Shown here one piece after another: positions 12,170 to 45,957 of a stretch of DNA of 64,000 nt. The notes beneath the pieces are model-generated. The model was not told the DNA's origin. It did not search any database and saw only the letters and a list, made by a program, of their open reading frames with translations. Made by a program: the position numbers and the translations under genes. Each line of letters opens with the position of its first letter. The stretch's first letter is position 1. This stretch comes from Petrolisthes cinctipes (taxonomy: Eukaryota > Arthropoda > Malacostraca > Decapoda > Porcellanidae), in the NCBI GenBank assembly GCA_033782935.1, contig JAWQEG010001336.1:7501-71500 (forward strand). The letters run 5' to 3'.

Positions 12170-12405
12170 TTTTCTTTATTATTTTATTTTATTTTATTTT
12201 TTTCTTTATTACTTATTTTATTTTATTTTATTTATTATTTATTTTATTTTATTATTTATTTTATTTTATTTCTTTATTATTTATTTTATTTTATTTATTT
12301 TATTTTATTTATTACTTATTTTATTTATTTATTTTATTTTATTTATTATTTATTTTATTTATTATTTATTTTATTTATTATTTATTTTATTTTATTTTAT
12401 TTTAT
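12170..12405. repeat. TTTTA/TTTAT repeat
   Basis: The mirror of 7105-7440 within the right arm. Confidence 0.95.
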
Positions 12406-12467
12406 GTAAATAAATAAATAACATGGCAAAAATTTTAAACCAGTGACTGAAGGTTTAATTAAGGGGG

Positions 12468-12875
12468 GACAGGCTTGGGGGGGGGGTTTGGGGGGTGCGG
12501 GAGTAGGGGACAGGCGTGGGGGGTGTGGGAGTAGGGGACGACAGGCTTGGGGGAGGGTTTGGGGTGTGCGGGAATAGGGGGACAGGCTTGGGGGGGTGAT
12601 TTGGGGGGTGCGGGAGTAGGGGACGACAGGCTTCGGGGGGGGGTGCGGGGTATGTGGGAATAGGGGGCAGGCTTGGGGGGGGTGCTTGAGTAGGGGACAG
12701 GCTTAGGGGGGGTTTGGGGGGTGCGGGAATAAGGGGACAGGTTTGGGGTGGGTAGAAAGCCTGTCCCCTGTTCCCGCACCCCCACTTAACCCCCCCCCAA
12801 GCCTGTCCCCCTACCCCCTGCACCCCCTTAACCCCCCCCCCAAGCCTGTCCCCCTACCCCCTGCACCCCCTTAAG
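12468..12875. repeat. G-rich to C-rich minisatellite with internal flip
   Basis: The mirror of 6755-7055 but longer. The flip is near 12745-12765 (GGGTAGAAAGCCTGTCCCC). Confidence 0.9.
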
Positions 12876-12955
12876 AGTGTCCCTTTAAATTGATAGATAA
12901 TTCTTGTTTAAACTGGACTATATCAATAATGCATTAATTTGGAAGCTGTTGTGTT

Positions 12956-12956
<1 letters not shown>

Positions 12957-12993
<37 letters not shown>

Positions 12994-13349
12994 TAATAAT
13001 AATAATAATAATAATGATAATAATAATGATAATAATAATAATGATAATAATGATAATAATGATAATAATAATAATGATAATAATAATAATGATAATAATG
13101 ATAATAATAATAATAATGATAATAATAATAATAATAATGATAATAATAATAATAATAATAATAATGATAATAATAATAATGATAATAATAATAATGATAA
13201 TAATGATAATAATAATGATAATAATAATGATAATAATAATAATAATAATAATGATAATAATGATAATAATAATAATGATAATAATAATAATAATGATAAT
13301 AATGATAATAACAATAATAATGATAATAATAATGATAATGATAATAATG

Positions 13350-13385
<36 letters not shown>
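12957..13385. repeat. AAT/GAT microsatellite
   Basis: The mirror of 6233-6672. It runs into ATCCGCCAACACTTTCCTTT, the complement of the module end shared with the composite repeat at 3865-4905. Confidence 0.95.
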
Positions 13386-14007
13386 TCCGCCAACACTTTC
13401 CTTTCATTATTATTAATTCTTTTTTTTGTTACATTGGAGTGCCTTGATTCCTCCAAAGTATGCCAGGAAACAACAGGACCAGAACAACAACAACAAATAA
13501 TAATAATAGTGTTCTGTTGTTGTTGTTGCTTGGAATAGTTTGGAGGATTCAATTGCTCCAGATTTACCAACACAAAACTTCTCCCTTTAAACTCTTTTAT
13601 TTTAACTATAATATAATGTTATGTTAAAGTCTCACCCACTCCTTGAAAAATGGAAATAAGACGTTGATGGTGGTGATCCTGCAATACTTTTCAATAGTGA
13701 ATTAATCTGTTCTTTTCCTTCCTGTGAATTTAAGGTAGTTAATTATTTTGTTATTTCCATTGAAGAAAGTGAACTATTTCTTTTTTTTCCTTCCTGTGAA
13801 TTTAAGATAGTGAATTATATTGTTATTTCCCTTTGAAGAGAGTGAATTTTTTTGTTCTTTTCCTGTTCTGTCTGTTCTTCCCCTATACATGAATTCAATA
13901 GTGAATTATTTTGTTCTTTTCCTTCCTGTGAATTCAAGATAGTGAATTATCCTGTTATTTCCATTTGAAGAAAGTGAATTCTTTTGTTATTTTCCTTCCC
14001 CTTTCTA

Positions 14008-14462
14008 TCTATAGCTCTAACGCTTCATTCCCTCTGGGAACTCCCCCCAAGGGGGTGGCCACAGCAGAAGTGTCTCCAGTTCTCCCTGTTCCAACACTCC
14101 CTCCTTACTTGTTCAAGCCCTACTCTGTCCCTCATGTTACTCTCCTTTACATACTCTTCCACTCTGTTCTGCCATCTAACCGGTGGTCTGCCTCTCACAC
14201 CAGGTGCCACAACTTCACTTCCATACACTTTCTTTACAAACTCCTCGCCTTGCATTCTCTCCACATGTCCAAACCATCTCAATGTATTACGTTTCACTCT
14301 CTCAACCACTCCACACTCAATACCAATTGCCTTCTCACTCATACCACACCTCTCATACATATACACTCTCATTACTTTCTCCATCCCATCTAGTAAGTCC
14401 ACATGCTCCTCTCAAGTAACTCATTTCCACAGCACCTATTTCGCAGCACCCCTTTCAAGAAA
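14008..14462 (-). mobile_element. RTE-like LINE 3' fragment inserted in the right arm
   Basis: The minus strand encodes WFGHVERMQGEEFVKKVYG and GRPPVRWQNRVEEYVKE, ending at a short GATAGATAG-like tail. It is the C-terminal part of an RTE-type ORF. Closely related copies are at 20767-21540, 32685-33765 and 50515-51030. Confidence 0.8.
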
Positions 14463-14689
14463 GTGAATAATTATTCTGTTCTTCCCCTATACATGAAATC
14501 AATAGTGAATTATTATTATGTTGTTGTTGTTCCAGACGTACCCTTCCTGCACTTGATCCCAGAGAGATGATGATTTAGGGCTTTATGCCTATGGACTCAT
14601 GGTGTTGGTCATTAAGGCAGTCAGTCTTATTACATCAACATATCTTTCTGTTGCCTGTCCCCCTACTCCCGCACCCCCCTTAAGAGATT

Positions 14690-14827
14690 ATTATTATTAT
14701 TGTTATTATTATTGTTGTTGTTATTATTATTATTGTTATTATTATTATTGTTATTACTATTGTTATTATTACTATTGTTATTATTGTTATTGTTATTATT
14801 ATTGTTGTTATTATTATTATTGTTATT

Positions 14828-14858
<31 letters not shown>

Positions 14859-15232
14859 TTGTTATTATTATTATTATTGTTATTATTATTATTGTTGTTA
14901 TTGTTATTATTATTGTAGTTATTATTATTATTGTTGTTATTATTATTATTATTGTTATTATTATTATTATTGTTATTGTTATTATTGTTATTGTTATTAT
15001 TATTATTGTTGTTATTGTTATTATTATTGTAGTTATTATTATTATTGTAGTTATTATTATTATTATTGTTGTTATTATTATTATTATTGTTGTTGTTATT
15101 ATTATTATTATTGTTGTTATTATTATTATTATTATTGTTATTATTATTATTATTGTTATTATTATTATTATTGTTATTATTATTGTTATTATTATTATTG
15201 TTATTATTATTGTTATTATTATTATTATTGAG
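14690..15232. repeat. TTA/TTG trinucleotide repeat
   Basis: About 540 bp of TTATTG-type repeats. Open frames in several phases (poly-Tyr/Cys, poly-Asn, poly-Leu) are artefacts. Confidence 0.95.
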
Positions 15233-15351
15233 TGCTACCGATTCCTCCAAACTGTGCCATGAAACAGATCACTTAATTATTAGAACCATTGAGAGTGTCT
15301 GTTTTGTGGTTGAATTAGGAGGAATCATTAGCCTTCCAATTCACTTATTAA

Positions 15352-15950
15352 CCCCCAGAGTCCGGGCAGCGGGATTTCCCGCTCGGTCGACAGAGGCCGG
15401 GCAGCGGGAAATCCCGCTTTTGGTAATTTATGGGGAAAAACGCCAAATTTGTCGGGATTTTTTTTGATCTGGCTATACTTCACCACCAGACCTTTTCATC
15501 CCCACATTCAATCAGTGTGTGCTTGACCGTGACAATGGCTGGGCGTAGTGAAGAAAATACGGGCTCGTTCGATTCGGTGCATCCTACCGCGCTGCCGGGC
15601 GCACCCGCTCCTGTAACCTCCACTCCGCGGGTGCAACCAGCTAGATTGAGTCACAGCCACGCTCACAAAGCGAACGCAGCCTCGCTCTCACGGGAAAAGT
15701 GACCTCCATTCCTCACTTGATTTCTCGGCAATGGAGTGTCCTAGAGAGCTGGGGTTGGTTTTAATGGAAAGAGGAGGAGTTGATGGTGAGTACACAATCA
15801 AATTTAAGTTGTTCAGTATTGTAGTTTAGACGTAGGGAGTAAGAGAAGTAGAGTGATTTTCCGGGAAATACCCGGACAGGCAGGGTAAAAAGTTAGTATT
15901 GCGCCCAGAACCACAGTACGTATTTCCATTCTTGGCCCGTCCCGGAGGGG
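15352..15950. mobile_element. piggyBac-like non-autonomous element (599 bp)
   Basis: TTAA (15348-15351 and 15951-15954) flanks ends that read CCCCCAGAGTCCGGG on the left and CCCCTCCGGGACGGG on the right when read inward. Subterminal GCGGGATTTCCCGC palindromes repeat on the left, and CGGGAAATACCCGG lies on the right. TTAA target duplication with CCC ends is the piggyBac signature. An internal plus-strand frame (15535-15702, starting MAGRSEENTG) might be a remnant of a transposase N-terminus, but no DDE region is present. Confidence 0.6.
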
Positions 15951-15957
15951 TTAAACC

Positions 15958-16640
15958 TTACCTCACCTCTTCTATCCTCTCATACCCTGTCACTTCCTTG
16001 ATTCCGTCCATATATTTCATCCTCTGTCTTCCTCGAGCTCTTCTTCCTTCCACGAATCCCAGCAGGTCATTCCTCTCCAAACCGTTAGCCCTCGACGTGT
16101 GACCAAGATATCCTCTCCAAACCGTTAGCCCTCGACGTGTGACCCCAAGATATTCCAGCTGTCTCCTCCTCCTGCTGATCCGGCCATTTGCCACACTTCC
16201 TGGTTTGTTGTTCTTGCCTCCCACGGTATCCTCCTCCTCCTCCTGACAAACCACATCTCTGTCGCCTCCAGTCTCCTCCTCATATCTCGACTGATATTCC
16301 AACTCTCACATCCATATAACATTATAGACCATACATAGCTTTTCAACATTCTTAGCCAGACCTCCATACTGAGACTCATGTTAGTTAATATTTTTCTCAT
16401 TTTACCAAAATTAGCTTTCCCCATTGCTATCCTTGCCTTTATTTCCACATCACATCTTCCATCTTCACTAACCAGACTCCCTAAATATCTGAATGAGTTG
16501 AATTGCTTCACTGTCTCTCCATTGATGTTCACCCTCACTCTCAGTTGTTCTGTCCGTTTGGTTACTCCCATCACTTCTGTTTTCCCAATGTTGATCTTCA
16601 GTCCAATTCTACTGCATTCCACATCGAACCTATCTACCAG
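15958..16640 (-). mobile_element. RTE-like LINE 3' region, decayed
   Basis: The minus strand encodes RLKINIGKTEVMGVTK-like and FRYLGSLVSEDGRCDVEIK segments, then YGCESW and a C-terminus GRQRMKYMDGIKEVTGYE. These are typical of RTE reverse transcriptase thumb and C-terminal regions. A 40-bp segment (TCCTCTCCAAACCGTTAGCC...) is tandemly duplicated at 16062-16143. Confidence 0.8.
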
Positions 16641-16719
16641 ACTCTTGGATTTAGATATATACTGTACTTAATACAAAAAAGGTTTAACACTAATTAATCT
16701 GTCTGGTTTTTTTTACAGA

Positions 16720-17562
16720 TGTTTAGTGAGAAGAGGAGAGAGGAGGAGAAGAGAGAGGTGAACATAAGAGAAGAGAAGAGAGAGGAGGAGAAGAACATAA
16801 GAGAAGAGAAGAGAGAGAAGGGGAGAGAAGAGAGAGAAGGGGAGAGAAGAGAAGAGAGAGGAGGAGGAAAACACAAGAGAAGAGAGAGGAGGAGAACATA
16901 AGAGTAGAGAGAGGAGGAGAAGAGAACACAAGAGAAGAGAAGAGAGAGGAGAACACAAGAAAAGAGAGAGGAGGAGAACACATGACAAGAGAAGAGAACA
17001 CAAGAGAAGAGAATAGAGAGGAGGAGAAGAGAACAAGATAAGAGACAAGAGAGAGAAGAGAACACAAGATAAGAGAGAGGAGGAGAGAACACAAGACAAG
17101 AGAGAGGAGAGGAGGAGAGAACACAAGACAAGAGAGAGGAGAGGAGGAGAGAACACAAGACAAGAGAGAGGAGAAGAGAAGAGAACACAAGACAAGAGAG
17201 AGGAGAAGAGAAGAGAACAAGAGAAGAGAGAGGAGGAGAGAACACAAGACAAGAGAGAGAAGAAAACACGAGAGAAGAGAGAGGAGAAGAGAAGAGAACA
17301 CAAGAGAAGAGAAGAGAACACGAGAGAAGAGAAGAGAACACGAGAGAAGAGAAGAGAACACGAGAAGAGAAGAGAACACGAGAGAAGAGAAGAGAACACG
17401 AGAGAAGAGAACACGAGAGAAGAGAAGAGAACACAAGAGAAGAGAAGAGAACACGAGAGAAGAGAAGAGAAGAGAACACGAGAGAAGAGAAGAGAACACG
17501 AGAGAAGAGAACAGAAAACACGAGAGAAGAGATAGAGAAGAAAACACAAGAAGAGAGAGGAA
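16720..17562. repeat. 840-bp polypurine tract (GAGAAGA/ACACGAGAGAAGAG)
   Basis: The plus strand is almost purely A and G with sparse ACAC interruptions. Unit-like periods ACACGAGAGAAGAGAAGAGA dominate the right half. All three minus-strand frames stay open for about 275 codons because CT-rich codons lack stops. These are not genes. Confidence 0.95.
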
Positions 17563-17690
17563 ACTAATTAATAAGAATAAAACAATAAATTATTCATATA
17601 TTTATTACTACTCTTCTTTATTAGAATACCTATATCATTATTAACATATCATACCACCAGGTGAATATGTCATTTTATTTATACCTGTAT
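17562..17690. other. AT-rich spacer
   Basis: No feature seen beyond AT-rich unique sequence. It may lie in the 3' flank of the SDR gene. Confidence 0.4.
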
Positions 17691-17694
17691 GTGT

Positions 17695-17775
17695 ATAGGG
17701 TTCAAGTAAAAATAATTAATATTATAATAGTGTGTGTGTGTGTAGGGTTCAAGTAAAAATAATTGATGTTATTAT

Positions 17776-17811
<36 letters not shown>

Positions 17812-17841
17812 GGTTCAAGTAAAAATAATTGATGTTATTAT

Positions 17842-17879
<38 letters not shown>

Positions 17880-17909
17880 GGTTCAAGTAAAAATAATTGA
17901 TGTTATTAT

Positions 17910-17942
<33 letters not shown>

Positions 17943-17973
17943 GGGTTCAAGTAAAAATAATTGATGTTATTAT

Positions 17974-18011
<38 letters not shown>

Positions 18012-18041
18012 GGTTCAAGTAAAAATAATTGATGTTATTAT

Positions 18042-18074
<33 letters not shown>

Positions 18075-18169
18075 GGGTTCAAGTAAAAATAATTGATGTC
18101 ATTATAATACTGTATGTGTGTGTGTGTGTGTGTGTGTAGGGTTCAAGTAAAAATAATTGATGTTATTAT

Positions 18170-18215
<46 letters not shown>

Positions 18216-18245
18216 GGTTCAAGTAAAAATAATTGATGTCATTAT

Positions 18246-18278
<33 letters not shown>

Positions 18279-18309
18279 GGGTTCAAGTAAAAATAATTGA
18301 TGTTATTAT

Positions 18310-18345
<36 letters not shown>

Positions 18346-18375
18346 GGTTCAAGTAAAAATAATTGATGTCATTAT

Positions 18376-18408
<33 letters not shown>

Positions 18409-18444
18409 GGGTTCAAGTAAAAATAATTGATGTTATTATATTAC

Positions 18445-18479
<35 letters not shown>

Positions 18480-18509
18480 GGTTCAAGTAAAAATAATTGA
18501 TGTTATTAT

Positions 18510-18544
<35 letters not shown>
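17695..18544. repeat. TG microsatellite alternating with a 38-bp module, about 13 copies
   Basis: The module AGGGTTCAAGTAAAAATAAT + TGATGTTATTATATTACTG alternates with (TG)10-18. The array ends exactly at the stop-codon side of the SDR terminal exon. Confidence 0.95.
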
Positions 18545-41381
<22,837 letters not shown>

Positions 41382-42015
41382 TTTCAATATACTAAATAAA
41401 ATTACAAATAATATTCAGCCGGCAACAAATCCCGTATCCAAATCAAAATCAAACGACGACTGTCCAAAGTCGGCGTTCGTCTTTCCAACGGGGCATTTAT
41501 TCAGTTTTTATTTTTATTTTTTGGTACATTTTCAAAGCATTTTTATTAATTTTCCTTCCTGATATGTGAGTACACAATTCAAACTAAACTAGTGTATGAG
41601 TTCTTGCTTTGCTATATTTTTTTTTTCAAAATATAAAATGTGAAGAGTATACGCGAGTCGTCGTCGTCGTCGTTTGTGTGTATGTTTACAGCCGATTTAT
41701 CTACATTAGGTTCCTTTCATTATTTATGCCTACATATCGTTAAGTACAGTATTTAAAAGTTTCTAAAATTGTAGTATTGAATATTTTTATGTCAAAAAGA
41801 TGGTATACAACAACCAATTATTAGTATGCCAAAAAAAATATGTCTAATTATTTCATCTGGCGAATCTAGCAAGCCTCAGACATAGAAAACTAAAAAAAAA
41901 AAAAAGAAAAAAAAACTCACACTTAATTGCTGTAAACCTATCTCTTATTCATGGGTCGATGTATATTGGCATATATTTCTATCTCTTCTTATCTTTGTCT
42001 TATTTCCTTTTCCCC
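41382..42015 (-). promoter_or_regulatory. 5' flank of the SDR gene; no other feature assigned
   Basis: Contains the likely 5' UTR and promoter of the SDR gene. A GC-containing patch (41420-41500, with CGACGACTG and GTCGGCGTTCGTC) and a TCG trinucleotide run at 41654-41675 stand out. No TATA box or initiator could be assigned safely. Confidence 0.4.
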
Positions 42016-42098
42016 ATATCCCCATGGTTGTTCAATGTAGGCTATACATGGATGGAGTTATGAGGGAAATACAGGGAAGAGTAGTGGGTGTTGGTGTA

Positions 42099-42262
42099 CA
42101 GTCACCAGCAAAAGTCCTGTCGCTTCACCTTGCTTCACCGAGACACGCGATGTTCATAGACTCGAGATTATTTGGTGTAGAAAACGTGCGTATTTCTCGT
42201 GGCCATGAACATTGCGTGTCTCGGTGAAGCAGGTGAGGCGACAGGACTTCTGCTGCCGACTG
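42099..42262. mobile_element. 164-bp palindromic MITE in LINE
   Basis: The ends CAGTCACCAGCAAAAGTCCT and the complement of AGGACTTCTGCTGCCGACTG form arms of about 60 bp. TA at 42097-42098 and 42263-42264. Tip CAGTCGGCA as in the mariner-like MITE family. Confidence 0.85.
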
Positions 42263-42472
42263 TACCTCTGATAAGGGAGGGCAGTGAGTGGAAGTTGCCT
42301 GTGCTGCTGTTTGCTGATGATACAGTTTTGCTGAGTAACGATGAGTGGGAGTTACAGGGAGTGGTGAATATGTTTGGAGATGTATGTGAGAAACAGAACC
42401 TGAAGGTTAATGTAGTGAAGAGCAAAGTTATGGTCTTTGAAAGGGGTACAGCCACAGGTTGTGAAGTAAGGT

Positions 42473-42785
42473 TGTGACGAACGGGCGAGTATTTCACTAC
42501 TCTTTAGTATCCCCTTCCCTTGTCTCCTTCCATCCTCTCTTACCTGTGCACATCCTGCACTTCACCTGTTACCTCCACCTTAACCCGCGCGACCCGAAAC
42601 CCTTTCACCCTACACACTCCCAGTCCAGACCAGCAACATCTCCCTCTCTCAGTTCCTTCCATACTCGCCACCTCGCCACGTAACCTCCTCGCCACCTCAC
42701 CATCCTCACGTGTGCCTCAATAAACTTGTATTAAGCTAAACCTGGAGAGCTGAATTACCCTGGGCTGAGGTATTGATTTACTACA
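42473..42785 (+). mobile_element. Solo LTR (313 bp) of a gypsy-type element
   Basis: Starts TGTGACGAACGGG and ends GATTTACTACA (TG...CA). AGGT is duplicated at 42469-42472 and 42786-42789. A polyadenylation signal AATAAA lies at about 42719. The LINE reading frame resumes after it. A 4-bp duplication fits Ty3/gypsy integrases. Confidence 0.85.
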
Positions 42786-43229
42786 AGGTTAAATGGACAG
42801 GTTATGGAGAATGTCAGCTCATTTAAGTATTTGGGCAGTGTGATGAGTAAAGATTAGAGGTTAGAGGATGAGATGCAAGAGAGGGTACAACAGGGGAAGA
42901 GGGTTGTAGAAATATTGAACGCAGTGACAAGGAATACGGTGATGAGTATGGAAGTGAAAAAAAAAAAAAACACTACATGATAGTGTGGTAATCCCGACAC
43001 TGACATACTGGAGTGAATGACATAAATCAAGAGTTAGAGTGGTGGAAATGAGCTACCTTAGAAGTACGTGTGGAGTGACATGGAGAGACAGACTGACGAG
43101 TGAAGAGGTACAGGAGCAGTGTGGTGTGGGTGTGGATGTGTTGGAGTGTAAAAAGGAACACCTTGAGGTGGTTTGGTCATGTGGAGTGTATGGGAAGCGA
43201 GAGGTTGGTTAGGACCATATGGAGCTATA

Positions 43230-43549
43230 TAGGTGGAGGCGCCAGTAGGACCTGATTTGTGAAGCCACCAATCTGTCATTTCCGGCGCCTTCAAGATGGC
43301 GCATACCTTTGTATGTCAGGTCAGATGTCCACTTTTACTGAAACATATCCACCCTTATCCTAACCCTCTTCCTAATCCTGCCCTGGATCCCTAAATCCCC
43401 CGCATATTATGCCGCCCATGAGCGGCCCTCTGCGGGACCCTAAAACTTGAACTTGAACTTGGTGTCCGCCATATTGAAGGCTCCAAAAATGACAGTTCGG
43501 CGGCTTCACTTTACTTCCCTGGATTGGTGAGCCATGGCGCCTCCACCTA
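43230..43549. mobile_element. Palindromic element with GGTGGAGGCGCCA ends (about 320 bp)
   Basis: The left end GGTGGAGGCGCCA and right end TGGCGCCTCCACC are inverted repeats. Subterminal GACAGTTCGGCGGCTTCA pairs imperfectly with TGAAGCCACCAATCTGTC. Flanking TATA on both sides suggests a short AT-rich target duplication of uncertain length. Confidence 0.65.
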
Positions 43550-43734
43550 TACTACCTCCATGGTTAGGAGAGTGTACGAGAGTGAGGTGGAGAGGCAGAC
43601 CATGGAGGTATAATATAGAGGAGGCGGCATGAGCCGTTCGTCCTGTACACCCAAAGTGAAGCCAGGGGCGGAGCCTATTACCCTGCCCCCCCATTGACTC
43701 AAAACATTGCCCCAGCCGCTTTAAACCCATTATA

Positions 43735-44340
43735 ATTATGCTCTTATTTTCTCATATTAAGTATAATTACAGCTAGAAAAAGACTTGAATTTGTTCCATA
43801 TATGATAACTGCATAAAATTATCCAATTCTGTATATTATCAAAAGTACTTAAACCCATTAAATACCGCTGTTTCCTAGAGCTAACCTCTTCTCGTAAACT
43901 TTTCCTAGGAGTATGAATGAAAGAATGAATGAATGAATAGTTTATTTTATGCAAAAAATATAGTAAAAGAGAAGGTCATAGCTTACACACCAACCCACAG
44001 ACAGTATTATAATGTTACAGAAAAATAAGAACAAGTACAGTTGCCCACACATGAATCTGATACGCCTCGCTACTTACGAGATACCTACAACAGGGAGGAA
44101 AGTGAGCAAAAGTTATAGTTTGTTGATAAGCAGATAGTAATAATATTTTACTGTGACTGTTAACAAACTACATCTTTTTTCACTTAAATTTCCTTTCGTT
44201 GTAGCCAAGCACCTGACAAGTAACGAGCCATACCAGTTTCATGTGTGGCCAACTGTACAAATGCAAATAAAATTAATTATATAATGAGTTCTAGTATGAG
44301 ATTCTGGAAGGCCTTATGTCATTCTTTAAGTACAGTATAT
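43735..44340. other. Unique sequence with an ATTC-type LINE tail
   Basis: GAATGAATGAATAG followed by TTTATTTTATGCAAAAAAT near 43918-43955 looks like the tail of a minus-strand LINE. No coding signal otherwise. Confidence 0.4.
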
Positions 44341-44344
44341 AAAT

Positions 44345-44665
44345 AAGATTATATACAGTAAGATGTGTATAGTGAAGTGAAGATGTGTATAGTGTAGTGA
44401 AGATGTGTATAATGTAGTGAAGATATGTATAGGGTAGTGAAGATGTACATAGTGTAGTGAAGATGTGGTTTGTTGTGATGTGTATAGTGTAGTGATGATG
44501 TGTGATGTGTAGTGTGGTGTGATGTGTATAAGGTAATGGAGATGTGTGAAGTGAAGATGTGTATAGTGTACTGAAGATGTGTATAGGGTAGTGAAGATGT
44601 GTATATGTTACTGCAGATATGTGATGTGTAGTGAAGATGTGTATATTATGGTGAAGAGATGTGTA
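44345..44665. repeat. Approximately 20-bp minisatellite
   Basis: About 14 imperfect units of GAAGATGTGTATAGTGTAGT. Confidence 0.9.
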
Positions 44666-45325
44666 GTGTAACACCCAGAACTGTCATGTAATAGAGTTCA
44701 CACTCAGGTGTAGTGTCTTGTATCAAACACATTTTACAACTTATAAGCCACATGAAATCTTACCATGATGGCTGCATGGATGTTACTGCATAAAGTGTGT
44801 CATCACTTACTCAGTTCCAGTTCATTCTGATTTACACAAAAACATTAATTTTACTCATCAGTCCCAGGCCGTAATTTTACAATTATAAAAACTCTTTTGG
44901 CCCATTGGCTTAACTTAGACTACGGTACTATAACTTAGACCTAAATTCTCAACAACCAAATAGTCTACGTAGTAAACACAATTATAAATTTAATATATTT
45001 AAAACATTATGAAATATGCTAAAACATTCATAATACAATCTCTCAACACTCGAGTTATCCTACAGGCCAACCCTAAGTTGGGCAAAGTAGGTCACCCCAT
45101 GGAGCCAGTTTATCTTTTATAACCCTGTCAATGCCATATATACGTGAGGTTATTCATTAACAGTTAATATCACAACACTATAATAGCCTTGGCTTTGCAG
45201 TTTGTATGTACAGTATTAATATTCTACAGGATATGGGTGTCACGGTGTGCGAGGCTGGTGATGAATTTCACTTCGTTGATTTGTCTATTTCTGTCGTATA
45301 TTTTTCTGTATGACTTTCTTAACAT

Positions 45326-45373
45326 ACCTATGAAATGTAGAAGAAAGACTCCTCTGTCTCTCTGGGTACACCC
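45326..45373 (-). CDS. Possible THAP-type zinc-finger exon 1
   Basis: The minus strand encodes CSAYGCTQRDRGVFLLHF, starting at Cys 45378-45376 with a Met two codons before, then a GTATGT donor after CATTTCATAG. C-x4-C with GVFLLHF resembles the first half of THAP domains. No second exon with the CxxH half was found, so it may be a relic or chance. Confidence 0.25.
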
Positions 45374-45419
45374 ATATGCTGAACACGCCAGCATTATTAT
45401 AAAAAATGGCAAAGAATGT

Positions 45420-45955
45420 TGGTGAAGTTGATGGTCCGACATGATCAGCTGAGGTTTGTTTTGAGTCAATGGTGGGTAGGGAGGACAGCTGACCAATACC
45501 CAGTTGGCTTCACCTTTGTGACGTCATGCCGCCTCCTTAATATTATACTATACCTCAATGGGATACAGCGGGGATCCCATGGGCCATATGGTACTGGGTT
45601 TATTTACTACGTATCGTATGGAGACACCAATATATTATCAACATCTTATTGTGATTTAGTACTGTTACTATCATTGACGACGTAAAATGTAAAATAAAAT
45701 TATAAAAGGCCTGTATAAGTTTGTATATCATTCTAATTTTGTTATATTTGCGTATAAGCGGACTAAAAAGCCTCTTCTGAAATAATAGGAGATATATTTT
45801 TATTCATGGCTGTATTCGTATGAAAATAAGTCCAAGATAAGTTAAAAATATGTAAAAAATATTGAATAAGTTATAATAAGTCGTTCCACAATCGGAAGCC
45901 CAATACAACTTTGCCCGACATAGGACATTTTTTCCAGCCTAGAAATCGCCATCAA
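45420..45955. other. No gene recognised
   Basis: Unique sequence on both strands without domain or splice support. Confidence 0.4.
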
Positions 45956-45957
45956 AA

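Larger units (their letters stand above)
12098..14626 (-). repeat. Right arm of the large inverted repeat
   Basis: This is the reverse complement of 4971-7508. The inner end is near CAGGTGGACATGAAGCCAAC and the outer end near GGTGTTGGTCATTAAGGCAG. It has gained an insertion of an RTE-like LINE 3' end at about 14008-14462 that is absent from the left arm, so the duplication predates that insertion, or the left arm lost it. Confidence 0.9.
42020..43690 (+). mobile_element. RTE-like LINE, interrupted by three insertions
   Basis: Segments encode MDGVMREIQGRVVGVG (42052-42098), LPVLLFADDTVLLSNDEW with an intact FADD box and KVNVVKSKVMVFE (about 42290-42470), then VMENVSSFKYLGSVMSK (42786 on) and MSYLRSTCGVTWRDRLTSE (about 43050). 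It is interrupted at 42099-42262, 42473-42785 and 43230-43549. Frameshifts and stops show it is dead. Confidence 0.82.

Noticed and set aside
14025..14402. Host gene encoding WFGHVERMQGEEFVKK
   Set aside because: The same sequence occurs in at least four places with GATA tails and broken frames; it is the C-terminus of an RTE-like LINE.
16694..17549. Three overlapping minus-strand frames of about 275 codons rich in Ser, Leu, Phe and Cys
   Set aside because: All three frames are open at once because the strand is a CT polypyrimidine tract. Real coding would favour one frame.
42199..42477. Separate small gene containing LLFADDTVLLS
   Set aside because: FADD is the catalytic box of a LINE reverse transcriptase, and the frame is continuous with LINE pieces on both sides of insertions.
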